DNA of 64,000 nt from Piezodorus guildinii (taxonomy: Eukaryota; Arthropoda; Insecta; Hemiptera; Pentatomidae). Under the pieces are notes generated by a model. That model searched no databases, was not told the DNA's origin, and saw only the letters and a program-made list of their open reading frames with translations. The translations under genes were made by a program, and so were the position numbers. Location: contig CM041298.1 in NCBI GenBank assembly GCA_023052935.1, forward strand, positions 114,036,977 through 114,100,976, read 5' to 3'. Shown one piece after another: positions 30,840 through 40,716 of the stretch; position 1 is the first letter of the stretch, and the number at the start of each line of letters is the position of its first letter.

Positions 30840-33416
30840 TTGACATCTCAACATTCTTCAGTTCACACTTCGTTTTCTGGTCATCAAATTTCACCTGTAT
30901 CTCTTGTAAATCCTTCCTCTCCAACCGTTTCTTCTTCTACTCAATTAAATTTGTCTTTTTCTTCCTTAAAATCCTCCTTCCCCCATCTTAAATCACAGTT
31001 TAATTTATTCTCCAATCTTCACAAACGTCTAGCTAACAGTTTAGAACAAAGGATCTTTCTCCTAAAATGCAGATCCAATGCAGTTTTTCCAAAATTCATA
31101 GAATATTCTTTAAATCATATCATAACTTCAAAATCGCCTTTTCCAAAATTAGCATCATTAGCTCTTAATTTTAAAAAATCCCTTCTAAATATCAAAATCA
31201 GAGAATGCATCGTACAGATTAATTCCCTAAATAAAAAAATATCCACTCTTAAAATTTTATTCAATAATTATACTAACGCTAACAACCTTACAATTCTCGA
31301 CACAGTCATATCATCCATATTCAATTCCAGTAGAAGCAGAAAAAAACAAAAACTCATTACAAAATATAATAACCTCTACCTAGATTCAATAAAACATAAA
31401 ATTTATCCTAAAGGAGACCAAAACTGGGTTCAAAATGTTTCTTCCACCATTTTACCACCCTATGTTAAAGATATTTTAAGTTTAGGACCAAATTTTTCCG
31501 CTCCCAACACCTCAATCAAAATTATCCCTCAACTCATTACTGATTTGGAATTTATCTTTAATGACGATGTTATATCCAATTCTAATGACGATAAGGAGTT
31601 GTCACGGATTTCTGTTTGCAATATTATATCCAATCATCTCCAACATCCACCTTCCTCACCATCAAATTTTTCACCTCAATTCTTTAAAGACTTATCTCTT
31701 ACCCGAGCTTTCCTAAAATCCCATGACGACATCATAGTAACCAGAACTGACAAAGGAAACAAGACTGTAATCATGGACCGTTCCGAATATAATGACAAAA
31801 TGAACATTCTCCTTTCCGATAGATCCACTTATGTTCCTATATCCCGCGATCCCACCCCTTCACTTAAAACTAAATTCAATAAACACCTGAAATCTCTTTT
31901 AGATTCAAAATTTATAAACTATCCCAGCTATAGAAACCTTATTTCCTATAATTCCGTTGCTCCTCGCTTCTATGGACTCCCAAAAATTCATAAACCAGGT
32001 ATCCCCCTCCGCCCTATCACATCGAATATCAACTCACCCTCTGTTAACCTCAGTAAATTCTTACTACCCTCTTTACAACATCTTAGTCACAACAATCCTT
32101 ACGATATCCAAAATTCTTTTCTTCTCCGCGAACAATTAATATCCTTCATTATTCCGGAACATTACATCCTTGTTTCCTTTGATGTAGAAAGCTTGTTTAC
32201 CAATATTCCTATAGATAAAGCCCTATGTATCATCGAAGATAACTGGTCTTCTATTGAACCCCATACCTCACTTAATTGCCCTTCATACCTAGAATCCCTC
32301 AACCTTTGTTGCAATTCCGGATACCTTACATTCAATGGACAGTTCTTTAATCAAATTTCAGGACTGGCTATGGGAAATCCTTTCGCCCCTGACCTCGCCA
32401 ATATTGTCCTTAACGATTTACTAAATTTGATAATCCCTCAGTTTCCTGAGGATATTATTCTTATTAAAAAATACGTAGACGACCTCCTCCTTGTTCTTAA
32501 CCCCGACAAAATTACTGACATACTTTTAGTCTTTAACTCTTACCACCCCCGCCTACATTTTACCGCTGAATCCGAAACTAACAATTCCCTCCCATTTCTT
32601 GACCTCCTCATCATTAGAAACCCTAATAACACAATATCCACTGACTGGTACACAAAACCGACTTACTCTGGCAGACTATTAAACTTTTATTCCCAACATC
32701 CCCATCATCAAAAAATTAACGTTGCTAAAAATCTTATACACCGAAGCCTTTTCCTTTCCGATCCCCGTTTCCACGACATCAACATTAACCGCATAAAGAC
32801 AATTCTCCTGGCCAATAACTTCCCTACCGTGATCATAAACAAACTTATAAATAACTACAGAAATCAGTCTCAACCTCAATTAACCTCTCTTTCTACTCCA
32901 TCATCATCACCAACTCTCTTATATAGATCCGTACCTTACATTCCCTCTCTTTCAGAAAAAATTAAAAAATCATTAAAATCCTTCTATCCAAACCTCAGAC
33001 TTGCTTTAAAATCCCACTACAAACTCTCCAATATTTACAGCCGACTTAAAGACAGTATACCAACAGACCACCGTTCAAAAATTGTTTATAGAGTCCCTTG
33101 CGGAACTCCTAATTGCAACTCTGCCTATATTGGTGAAACCAAAAACCTTCTCAAAGATCGCATCACCCGACACAAATATACAATTTCCTCTAAAAATTCT
33201 ACCGCTTCAAAACTTTCAGAACATTCCTTAACCCTTAACCATTCCTTTGATTTTGATAAAACATCCATTCTTGCCACTGTTCCCAACCATGACAAACGAC
33301 TCATTACAGAATGCATTTACATACAACTAGAACCCCTTCCTGTTAATCAAAAGACTGACAAACATAACTTGTCACTAGCTTATTCCCAAATATTAAATTT
33401 AATAAAGCATCCCTAG
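30840..33416 (+). CDS. Penelope-like RT/GIY-YIG protein, right copy (858 aa)
   Basis: Same enzyme as the left copy. Positions: DKG motif near 303, motif A (FDVESLFTN) near 447, motif B GLAMGNPFAPDLAN near 500, motif C YVDD at about 545, CGTPNCNSAYIGET near 754-767 and the GIY-YIG catalytic region to about 850. All RT aspartates and the GIY-YIG Tyr and Glu are present, and the frame is uninterrupted. The annotated start is TTG. Upstream the frame remains open through PLRRSNRVANRR and the PLHHSNL repeats to about 30672 with no ATG, so the 5' end of the gene may be truncated or translation may start at a non-ATG codon. In-frame sequence before SFSSLKSSF is shared with the left copy from SSVHTSF onward. 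Confidence 0.93.
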   Translation: MTSQHSSVHTSFSGHQISPVSLVNPSSPTVSSSTQLNLSFSSLKSSFPHLKSQFNLFSNLHKRLANSLEQRIFLLKCRSNAVFPKFIEYSLNHIITSKSPFPKLASLALNFKKSLLNIKIRECIVQINSLNKKISTLKILFNNYTNANNLTILDTVISSIFNSSRSRKKQKLITKYNNLYLDSIKHKIYPKGDQNWVQNVSSTILPPYVKDILSLGPNFSAPNTSIKIIPQLITDLEFIFNDDVISNSNDDKELSRISVCNIISNHLQHPPSSPSNFSPQFFKDLSLTRAFLKSHDDIIVTRTDKGNKTVIMDRSEYNDKMNILLSDRSTYVPISRDPTPSLKTKFNKHLKSLLDSKFINYPSYRNLISYNSVAPRFYGLPKIHKPGIPLRPITSNINSPSVNLSKFLLPSLQHLSHNNPYDIQNSFLLREQLISFIIPEHYILVSFDVESLFTNIPIDKALCIIEDNWSSIEPHTSLNCPSYLESLNLCCNSGYLTFNGQFFNQISGLAMGNPFAPDLANIVLNDLLNLIIPQFPEDIILIKKYVDDLLLVLNPDKITDILLVFNSYHPRLHFTAESETNNSLPFLDLLIIRNPNNTISTDWYTKPTYSGRLLNFYSQHPHHQKINVAKNLIHRSLFLSDPRFHDININRIKTILLANNFPTVIINKLINNYRNQSQPQLTSLSTPSSSPTLLYRSVPYIPSLSEKIKKSLKSFYPNLRLALKSHYKLSNIYSRLKDSIPTDHRSKIVYRVPCGTPNCNSAYIGETKNLLKDRITRHKYTISSKNSTASKLSEHSLTLNHSFDFDKTSILATVPNHDKRLITECIYIQLEPLPVNQKTDKHNLSLAYSQILNLIKHP

Positions 33417-34629
33417 CTCATTTTTTAAACAACCATCTGATCATCTCTTCATAATTTTATTTTTATTTATTTATTATCAATTTTTTATTTATATATTTAT
33501 TTAATTTTCGTACTCCCCTTTTTTATTTATTTATTTGTTTACCTACTAGATTACTGTTTATTTATCATTTCCTTCGACAGCTCCTTATCCTCATTCGTTA
33601 TTCGTTATTACCTTATCATCATTCATCATTTATTATCGTCATCCGTTATTACTTAAAATCTTTTAATCTTTACCTCGTCACTATTTCTTACAATTTTATC
33701 AAATACCCATAAGTAATAACTCAAGTACTCTCAAGTAATGACTTTTGGCTATTTTTTAACAATCGAATCAGTAAACATAACTTAGCTTCTTGGAATTTTC
33801 CTAACGGACATTCTAGTTCTCATATTTTCCGTTCCACGCAATGAGCGTTTTTTAAACTGAGAAACATCACTTCGTAGGCAACGCTTGCACTTCATGTATG
33901 TATATTTTTTTCTTATTTATAAGGGTCTTTTTTCATCGCCCATTTCTTTCTCCCCCTTTCCATACTCATATATTTCTCCGTTACATATCCTGACATATAA
34001 TTATTAGTTTAATATTACATTATTTTAAAATTTAAATTATTATTTTTTATTCATACTGTTTCTCTTTTGTAATGACTATATTTTTTTATATATTACCTAT
34101 ACTCTTAACTATGTTTTTAATATATTACCGTCATATATCAACTCAAAATTGTTAATATTTAAAATTTTAATTGTTCACATATTTTTCCTTTATCATTTTT
34201 TTTTTTTTTTTTCATTTACTGAGTCTCTATTTATATATTCTCATTACAATATTATCATCTCAATTATGTCTACTTCCATACTTTATAACTATCATCTTAA
34301 TTTTGTTTATTTCCATACTTTATAACTGTCACCTTATTTCCATACTTTATAATTGTCATCTTATTATCATTTTACATTTAATATTATTTATGTTCCCATA
34401 ATTTATTACTGTCATATCATTATTATGTACCTAACGCATTATTAAGTCTAATTACATTGGTTGTTATCTTGTTTCTTTTAGCCCTGATGAAGGCCCACAT
34501 TGTAGGCCGAAACGTCGGCACATAATAAAAATAACTCTTATTTTTAATTGTGTGGTTTTAATTTATGACCGCACCCCCAACCATCTTCCTCATCTAATTT
34601 CTCTACGGTCAACAAAACTCCATCATTAT
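33417..34629 (+). other. 3' UTR of the right PLE copy
   Basis: Mirror of 26953-28120 plus 34 terminal bases (34596-34629). The last 0.5 kb recurs at 40218-40716, which defines the element's 3' end at about catcattat. Confidence 0.88.
34478..34521 (+). ncRNA. Hammerhead ribozyme motif, right PLE end
   Basis: gcc, CTGATGA, helix II ggcc(cacattgta)ggcc, GAAAC, GTC, ggc. Both core boxes, a GTC cleavage triplet and a self-complementary helix II are intact. Helix III is minimal (the acgt palindrome), as expected of the PLE-type hammerheads that are thought to act best as dimers. Confidence 0.82.
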
Positions 34630-34853
34630 AAAAGATATATTGAATGATGATGAAAACAAGGTGAAATAGTTACTGAGCTATTTAAAAGAAATTAAGTATC
34701 ACAACCAAATATAGCAAACCACAGTTGCCAATGACCCTGTAGGGTAGAGGTAAATAACAAAAAAAAAAAAGTTCTGTTTATGCGAGAAAATTAAATTTTC
34801 CGTTATCTGTTTATCACATTAAAATAACAAACATTTATGTCGTTGATTAAATA
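34630..34853. repeat. Old duplicated unit, copy 2, right part
   Basis: Begins with the duplicated target 12-mer, continues tgaatgatgatgaaaac as in copy 1, and is empty at the site where copy 1 holds mariner-B. Confidence 0.85.
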
Positions 34854-34855
34854 TA

Positions 34856-35095
34856 TTGGTTTGTGTCACATAAAATATCCGTTTTCTAGGTAAAGGATTT
34901 TTATTAAAAATACGATATGAAAACAAGATAATTTAATTCCAAGTATTTACCTTCTTTTTCTACTCATTTTTCCCAATGTGAAACCAACTTTTTTATCCCC
35001 GAACTAAAAACTCTGAGCTGTGAAATGAAATAAAATCTTAAAACGCACTTTTCACTTGATCATCATTTACAAAAAGTTTTCCTTTGACAAAGTTT
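34856..35095 (-). mobile_element. mariner-B copy 3, 3' end only
   Basis: Terminal repeat ttggtttgtgtcacataaaa after TA at 34854-34855. The element runs through the transposase C-terminal region and is broken off at about 35095, where Repeat A sequence follows. Confidence 0.8.
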
Positions 35096-35262
35096 TATAA
35101 ATTGAATTGCATTTGTATGTCTATTGAAATTAAAAATAATTAATTCTTTAACAATTTATTTGTAACTTTAAATGTATTTGGAAATTCTTAAACTGATTTT
35201 AACAACAGAGGTATATGAAATTCGAGTGTTGCCCGCACCAGATTTTTCGGTTTTGTGTTGGA
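35096..35262 (+). repeat. Repeat A 3' fragment
   Basis: Ends gttgcccgcaccagattttt; upstream part absent. Confidence 0.65.
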
Positions 35263-35740
35263 AGTATTTATCTATTGTCCATCTTCCTGTTTGAATTAAA
35301 CGTTACCCGACATAAACTGAAGCAATTTTCTTTATCTCGGATGATAGTTGGGAGCTAATTATTAATAATTGTTGGCTACAATTAGCCTCCGAGGTAGTAG
35401 ATGCTTCCTCTTTAGATGAAATTGAGCAATTAGCGTGAAAATTTATGTTCCCGGTTGGATGCAATTTTCCGCCCTAACTCATTTAGCGTGGTAGGCGTTT
35501 TACAAGGGTGATTGGAAGGCCCTTTGAGCCTGAGGAGGCAGCCAATTTATCTTCTTAACAGGAAAGGTCACATCGCCTTCATAAATAGAATTCCGTTTCT
35601 ACCGGATCCTTTTCATTAAATTATAATAGGATCATTAATAATTTTATAACGAAAATATTGAAAAGAAAATATTTATTTTAAGTATTGAGGCTTATGAGGG
35701 AAAATTATTGTATAGCATTAATTAATTTGATTGTAATACT
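35263..35740. other. Gene-free stretch
   Basis: Nothing recognised. Confidence 0.35.
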
Positions 35741-35885
35741 TACTTTGTGAAATGTATAGTAAGGGAAAATATTTCGATCGTGAAATTTTTGAATTTCTGT
35801 TTCAACGGAAATAAACGTCTTAGGATCCCCTGAACGATTTTGTTTAAACTCGCTATATCGATGTAAGTGAAAGGAATATATTACC
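35741..35885 (+). repeat. Repeat A, internally deleted copy
   Basis: The 5' end (gggaaaatatttcgatcgtg) is joined to the interior block tcgctatatcgatgtaa, skipping several hundred bases. Confidence 0.6.
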
Positions 35886-35925
35886 TTAATCCAGTTGATA
35901 TAACAAACTAACAAGGCTGGTTTCA

Positions 35926-36840
35926 GCCTAAAGTATATATCTTTACTTTAACTTACTATATATAGTAAGGAAAAGTATTGCGATCGTGAAAATTTTCGAA
36001 TTCCAGTTTTCAACTGAAATACACGTTTTAGGGTCTCCTGAGTCCGAATAACCAAGTCCCGAAAAAAGGTCTGTGTGTATGTGGTAACTCCCGGGCGAAA
36101 ACGAAAAGCCTATGAAACAGAAATTTCATATTTAAGGCAACTATACGCCCGAGATGTTACAAAATCTTTTTCATCAAAATCAGTTGCCCGGAAGTGGTAC
36201 TTTAATCCATGCCTTTAGCACCTTTTTACGATTTTCTCAAAAACGGCTGTAACGATTTTGATTAAACTTTCTATATCGATGTAAAATTTAATGGGGTTTC
36301 ATATCTGTAGATTTCATTCCGATTGAAGAAGTCTGACTGGGCTTTAATCCTGGTAATTTAAATTTTCTCCCTCTAAAGTACCTTTTATTTTGTAGAAACT
36401 ATAAAAATAATTTTTCATGCATTTAGTACTGATAAAATACGGATAAATATATAATTTGAACGAATACGATTTCCAACTGAAAGAGGAAAGACCAAAAATA
36501 TTTTTTAAAGCAATTTTGGTCTTTATGAACTTAAAAACAGTAATATAGACGTATAATATTCTATTGAAAAGCTAAAGATTTTAGCAAAACTATTATCTTA
36601 TACAAAAAATTGTAAAAGTTAATGAAGAGTGATGAAAAGGTGATAAAAATAAATGATTGTCATATATAATAATATAATAGATTATTTAATAAAATACACG
36701 TTTCTACTGAAATTTGATGAAATTAATTCTTTAACAATTTCTTTTTATCTGTAGGTATATTTAAATATTCTAAAAAACTACTTAAATTGATTTTAACAAC
36801 GGAGGTAAATTAAAGTCGTGTGTCGCACGCACCAGATTTT
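35926..36840 (+). repeat. Repeat A, near-full copy
   Basis: Runs from actttaacttactatatata to gcacgcaccagattttttc, with all interior blocks in order. A separate terminal fragment follows at about 36865-36935. Confidence 0.8.
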
Positions 36841-36935
36841 TTCTACTTGAGGTTTATTTAAAGGTCCTTAAATTGATTTTAACGGCCAAGGTAAGTGAAA
36901 GTGTGTTTTCTTCGCACTAGATTTTTTGCCCTTGT

Positions 36936-37364
36936 AATTAAAACAATAATCAAATCCAAGGCAGAGGTATGAATTTATATATTAGGATGTAAGAGGTGTT
37001 ACGATCGGTTCACACCCTCCTAAAAGGCATTACTCAGAATGATCCGGAAAAAGAGATGGTCCCGAGAGAGGTAAAAGAACCCAATCTTGATCTGGCATTC
37101 AGTGTTCCCTTTATCTGGCAATAGGAGTTCCAAGCACCTTGGCTTAAGGGCGTGCGAGTTTCCTGGCTGTCTTCCAGCCCTGACCATCCGTCGCCACCTT
37201 AAGTCAAGAACTTCCTTAAGCACTCTGGCAGAACAAACTTTTTTTTCTCCTTATGAATTACAAAATAAGATATAAAGTTAGTTTTTTACTAATCTCTTAT
37301 TCAAAAGTTTTAAAAATAATTTATTCATAATTATATTAGTTTATTATTTTAAATTATGAACCTT
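36936..37364. other. Gene-free stretch with a GC-rich island
   Basis: 37010-37240 is unusually GC-rich for the window. Frames of about 65 codons exist on both strands but show no recognised domain. No second copy was found here. Confidence 0.35.
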
Positions 37365-37510
37365 TGTAATCTACCAAAAAAAATTACACCCCCCCCCCTC
37401 CAACCTTACGTTTCAATAGTATTCAGTAGAATCCGAATAACGAATAAAAAATAATCCGTTTGCCCACTGTCCGTGGCATTTCTCTGAAACTTCTAACTAC
37501 AAAGTTTTTT
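37365..37510 (+). repeat. Repeat B copy
   Basis: Contains ttacgtttcaatag, gaatccgaataacgaataaa and ccactgtccgtggcatttct, as in 5600-5700 inverted. Confidence 0.55.
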
Positions 37511-37639
37511 TAAAATCCTCACATAGTCTAAGATCCGAACTTGAAACGATCTGTGCCGAGCTGATAATAGAATAATAAATATTTTATAACAAATTTAGTA
37601 TATTAGAAAATATGTTAAGAATGGGTTGCCTAAAAAAAT

Positions 37640-38211
37640 CCTGGACAGACTATTTTTAATTATTTAAAAAAAAAAAATTTTAATTAAATGTTGCAACATC
37701 ATGATAATAAGAGAACTTTTACCCTGACTTAAAGTATCAAAGGTATGTAATGTGCAGCCGTTAGGTTGCCTAATCTTTTCCTGGACAAACTATCGGTTGT
37801 CAGGTAAAAGCGGGTATGTCGATATCAGTTATCTGCACCGGCTTGATAATGGAAAAAAAAATATCAATATAAGCGTTGTTTATTGCAAACACATTGATAT
37901 AGGGTTGCCTGCAAAAAAATTTGGTCCTAATCTGGGTTGCTGAATTTTAGAGATTAAATTTTAACGCGAAATGCGTGATAGAGAGATCCGAGTATATCGT
38001 GTAATAATAAAGGACCCAACATTGCTGCCGCACGTAATCGGACATTGAATATAAGAAAGTTTGATATCCCATATAAAATTACTGGAACATTTTTCACAAA
38101 AATACCAAATACCAAATCACAGGGTAAACGTTTTTTTTTTTATTATCATGATGTTGCAACATTAAATTAAAAATAACTTTTTTTTAAATAATTAAAAATA
38201 GTCTGTCCAGG
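37640..38211. mobile_element. 572-bp non-autonomous element with 71-bp terminal inverted repeats
   Basis: Left arm 37640-37710 begins cctggacagactatttttaa; right arm 38140-38211 is its inverse with a few indels in an A-run. The interior holds additional cctggacaaactat (37788) and ggttgcctaa (37773) motifs, also seen flanking the left end (37624). There is no transposase, and a 63-codon frame inside is not convincing. A target duplication is not obvious, partly because an LINE 5' end abuts the right side. Superfamily unknown. Confidence 0.7.
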
Positions 38212-38214
38212 TTT

Positions 38215-39530
38215 GGCTTAGGGGAGTGCGATCCCATCGCCCAGCTGAAAGGCTGCAATCAGCCACTGGTCCTCCAGGTTGGGGGAACTCTTACATTGTC
38301 GCCCAAGCAGTACACTGGAACAGCACACTACAAACACACCCACACTACAGACTAAGGTCACTAACAGTACACACCCTAGGAGCATCTTTCCTAGGTGGAT
38401 GCCCCTGAAGGGGGTGCAAGTATGCAGACACAAAGATGGCAGCCCCACCAGCATACTAGGGTAAGTAGAGAGGGTTGATTACCCCACTGCCCGAAATTAA
38501 CATAGTCATGAAACCTCAAACTTCAAAGGTCCTCGGATACGGACTGTCACAAATGGATAAGACATGGCAAACGTCATAAGATAAATCTAGGATTTTGGAA
38601 TGTTTTATCACTTTATAGACCCGGAGCACTACAATTGCTCCTTGAACAGGTTGACAGGTTTAGGTTGGACTTAACTGCCATTCAGGAGATCAAGTGAACT
38701 AGTCAAGGGATCTTAGAGAAGAACCATGCAGTGTGTTACAGTGGTAGTAACAATCACCACACATTTGGCGTAGGCTTGGTTGTTGGGAGACAGCTTAGAC
38801 GACATGTGATTGCATTTGAAGCCACCAGTCCCAGAATATGCTTGATCAGAATCCAAGGGAAATTTCGTAAACTAATGTGTTCAGTGTCCATGCTCCCATC
38901 GAAGATGCCGAAGAGGATGAGAAAGAAGCTTTTTATGATATGCTAGAAAGAGCAATTGATTCCTGTCCAAAATACGATATTAAATTAGTAGCTGGTGATT
39001 TCAATGCCAAGATCGGAAAGGAGGCCTGTTACGAGCCCACGATCGGAAGACATAGCCTGTACGAAGAATCTAACGATAATAGTTTAAGGATGATTAACTT
39101 TGCTGTATCAAAGAACTTGGTTGTAGCTAGCACCCGGTTTCCCCACAAACGAACGTGGACTAACCCAGATGGCCGGCATGTTAGTCAAATTGATCATCTT
39201 CTAGTGAGTGGAAGATTTATCAGCAGAGTGCTAATGTGGATTCGGATCACTTCTTAAGCATCTCACACATCAAAGAGCGCATAAATTGCCCGAGGCACGT
39301 GGCAGTAATTGCTATAAAACGATTTGATTTACAGAAGCTTAAGGAAGAAGAAATCTCGCTCCTATACTGTGAAAAGCTTGATAAAAGGTTTTCTCAGCAG
39401 CCAACTAGTGAGGATATTGAAGAAGAATGGACAAGGTGCTCTACAACAATATCACAGGTAGCAGAAGAAGTCTTGGGTCCCGCGAAGAAAGAAACAATGT
39501 CTCCTTGGTTCGTTGAAGAGTGCAGAGCTC
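38215..39530 (+). mobile_element. RTE-like LINE (LINE-E type), 5' UTR and endonuclease half
   Basis: A GC-richer 5' UTR (38215-38560) with caggttgggggaactc precedes the endonuclease region. The normal RT half does not follow in this orientation; instead inverted RT sequence starts at about 39531. Rearranged, inactive. Confidence 0.75.
38590..39527 (+). pseudogene. LINE-E APE endonuclease, frameshifted
   Basis: Conceptual pieces in order: LYRPGALQLLLEQVDRFRLD and LTAIQEIK then a stop; NHHTFGVGLVVGRQLRRHVI; VHAPIEDAEEDEKEAFYDML; KLVAGDFNAKIGKEACYEPT; NGRHVSQIDHLLVSGRF-like DGRHVSQIDHLLVSG; DSDHFLSISHIKERI; and VAEEVLGPAKKETMSPWFVE up to 39527. These supply the usual APE residues (QE, GDFNA, IDH, SDH). 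At least three frame breaks exist. The protein would have nicked DNA for target-primed reverse transcription. Confidence 0.82.
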
Positions 39531-40217
39531 AAGGAATGCCTCAACTACTGCTTGCCTGGATCTTCCTATTATATCAATATCATCTGCGTATGCTAACAGC
39601 TGCACAGATTTGTTCCATACCGTACCTGAAGTCTGAACCTGCTAGTCCGTCATTGCTTTCTCTAACGCCATATTAAAGAGCAGACATGCCAGGGCATCCC
39701 CTTGCCTTACTCCTCTTCTGGATGGAAATTCTATTGATCTTCGACCTTTTACTTGAACCACACATTCAATATTTTCCATTGTAAGTCTTATGAGCTTTGG
39801 CGGAACAGTCAGGTCGTACAGTGCTTTGTAAAGTTCTTTTCGATGAATACATTCGTATGCTGACTTGAAGTCAATGAAAAGAGATGATGTGCGTGGTCAC
39901 ATTGTACTCCCTTCCTCTCTCCAGAATAGTGCGGAGGCTAAAAATCTGGTCCGTGGTAGATCTGCCTGGCCGGGACCCACACTGGTAATGACCAGTTTCT
40001 TGTTCAACACTCGGAAATAGCCGGAAAAATAAGATGTTTGAAAGCACTTTAAATGCACACGGAAGCAGAGATATTAATCTATAATTTGCGCATCTAATCA
40101 TGTCTCCCTTCTTTTGTATGGGGCATATCACCGTTTTTCTCCATTCGCTAGGTAACATTTCGTCATTCCAAATGGTTAGTAATATATTATGTAAACGCTT
40201 GTTCAGCTTCATTGATT
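39531..40217 (-). pseudogene. LINE-E reverse transcriptase segment in inverted orientation
   Basis: Minus-strand reading: LTIWNDEMLPSEWRKTVICP, KKGDMIRCANYRLISLLPCA, then GSRPGRSTTDQIFSLRTILE, and after a frameshift DFKSAYECIHRKELYKALYD (motif A), SRRGVRQGDALACLLFNMAL (motif B) and LLAYADDIDIIGRSRQ (motif C). All three RT catalytic blocks are recognisable. The segment faces the endonuclease half at 39530, so the element has been inverted internally. The thumb and C-terminus are absent. Confidence 0.85.
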
Positions 40218-40716
40218 CCTACCGTCATATATCAACTCAAAATTGTTAATATTTAAAATTTTAATTGTTCACATAGTTTTCCTTTGTCATTTTTTTCATT
40301 TGCTTAGTCTCTCTTTATATATTCTCATTACAATATTATCATCTCAATTATGTTTACTTCCATACTTAACAACTATCATCTTAATTTTGTTTATTTCCAT
40401 ACTTTATAACTGTCACCTTATTTCCATACTTTATAATTGTCATCTTATTATCATTTTACATTTAATTTTATTTATGTTCCCATAATTTATTACTGTCATA
40501 TTATTATTATATACCTAACGCATTATTAAGTCTATAATTACATTGGTTGTTATCTTGTTTCTTTTAGCCCTGATGAAGGCCCACATTGTAGGCCGAAACG
40601 TCGGCACATAATTAAAATAACACTTATTTTAAATGTGTGTTTTTAATTTATGACCGCACCCCCAACCATCTTCCTCATCTAATTTCTCAACGTCAACAAA
40701 ACTCCATCATTATTAT
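40218..40716 (+). mobile_element. PLE 3' UTR fragment (third PLE copy)
   Basis: Follows 34128-34629 closely, from accgtcatatatcaactcaa to ccatcattat. It is 5'-truncated exactly at the inverted LINE-E RT segment. No coding sequence. Confidence 0.88.
40563..40607 (+). ncRNA. Hammerhead ribozyme motif, third PLE copy
   Basis: Identical core to 34478-34521: gcc, CTGATGA, ggcc(cacattgta)ggcc, GAAAC, GTC, ggc. Confidence 0.8.

Larger units (their letters stand above)
26953..34629. mobile_element. Head-to-head inverted pair of Penelope-like elements (7,677 bp)
   Basis: Two nearly identical PLE copies face away from each other, with 3' ends outward and 5' ends meeting at 30681-30851. A single 12-bp duplication, aaaagatatatt, lies outside the whole unit (26941-26952 and 34630-34641). 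The paralogous unoccupied sequence at 19661-19700 contains that 12-mer once and joins the two flanks. The pair therefore entered as one unit. The right 3' end has 34 more bases than the left. The encoded proteins are collinear and seem to differ at only one or a few residues (for example MGNPLAP in the left, MGNPFAP in the right). Confidence 0.93.

Noticed and set aside
37752..37943. 63-codon frame inside the inverted-repeat element as a transposase
   Set aside because: Too short and without any recognisable domain.
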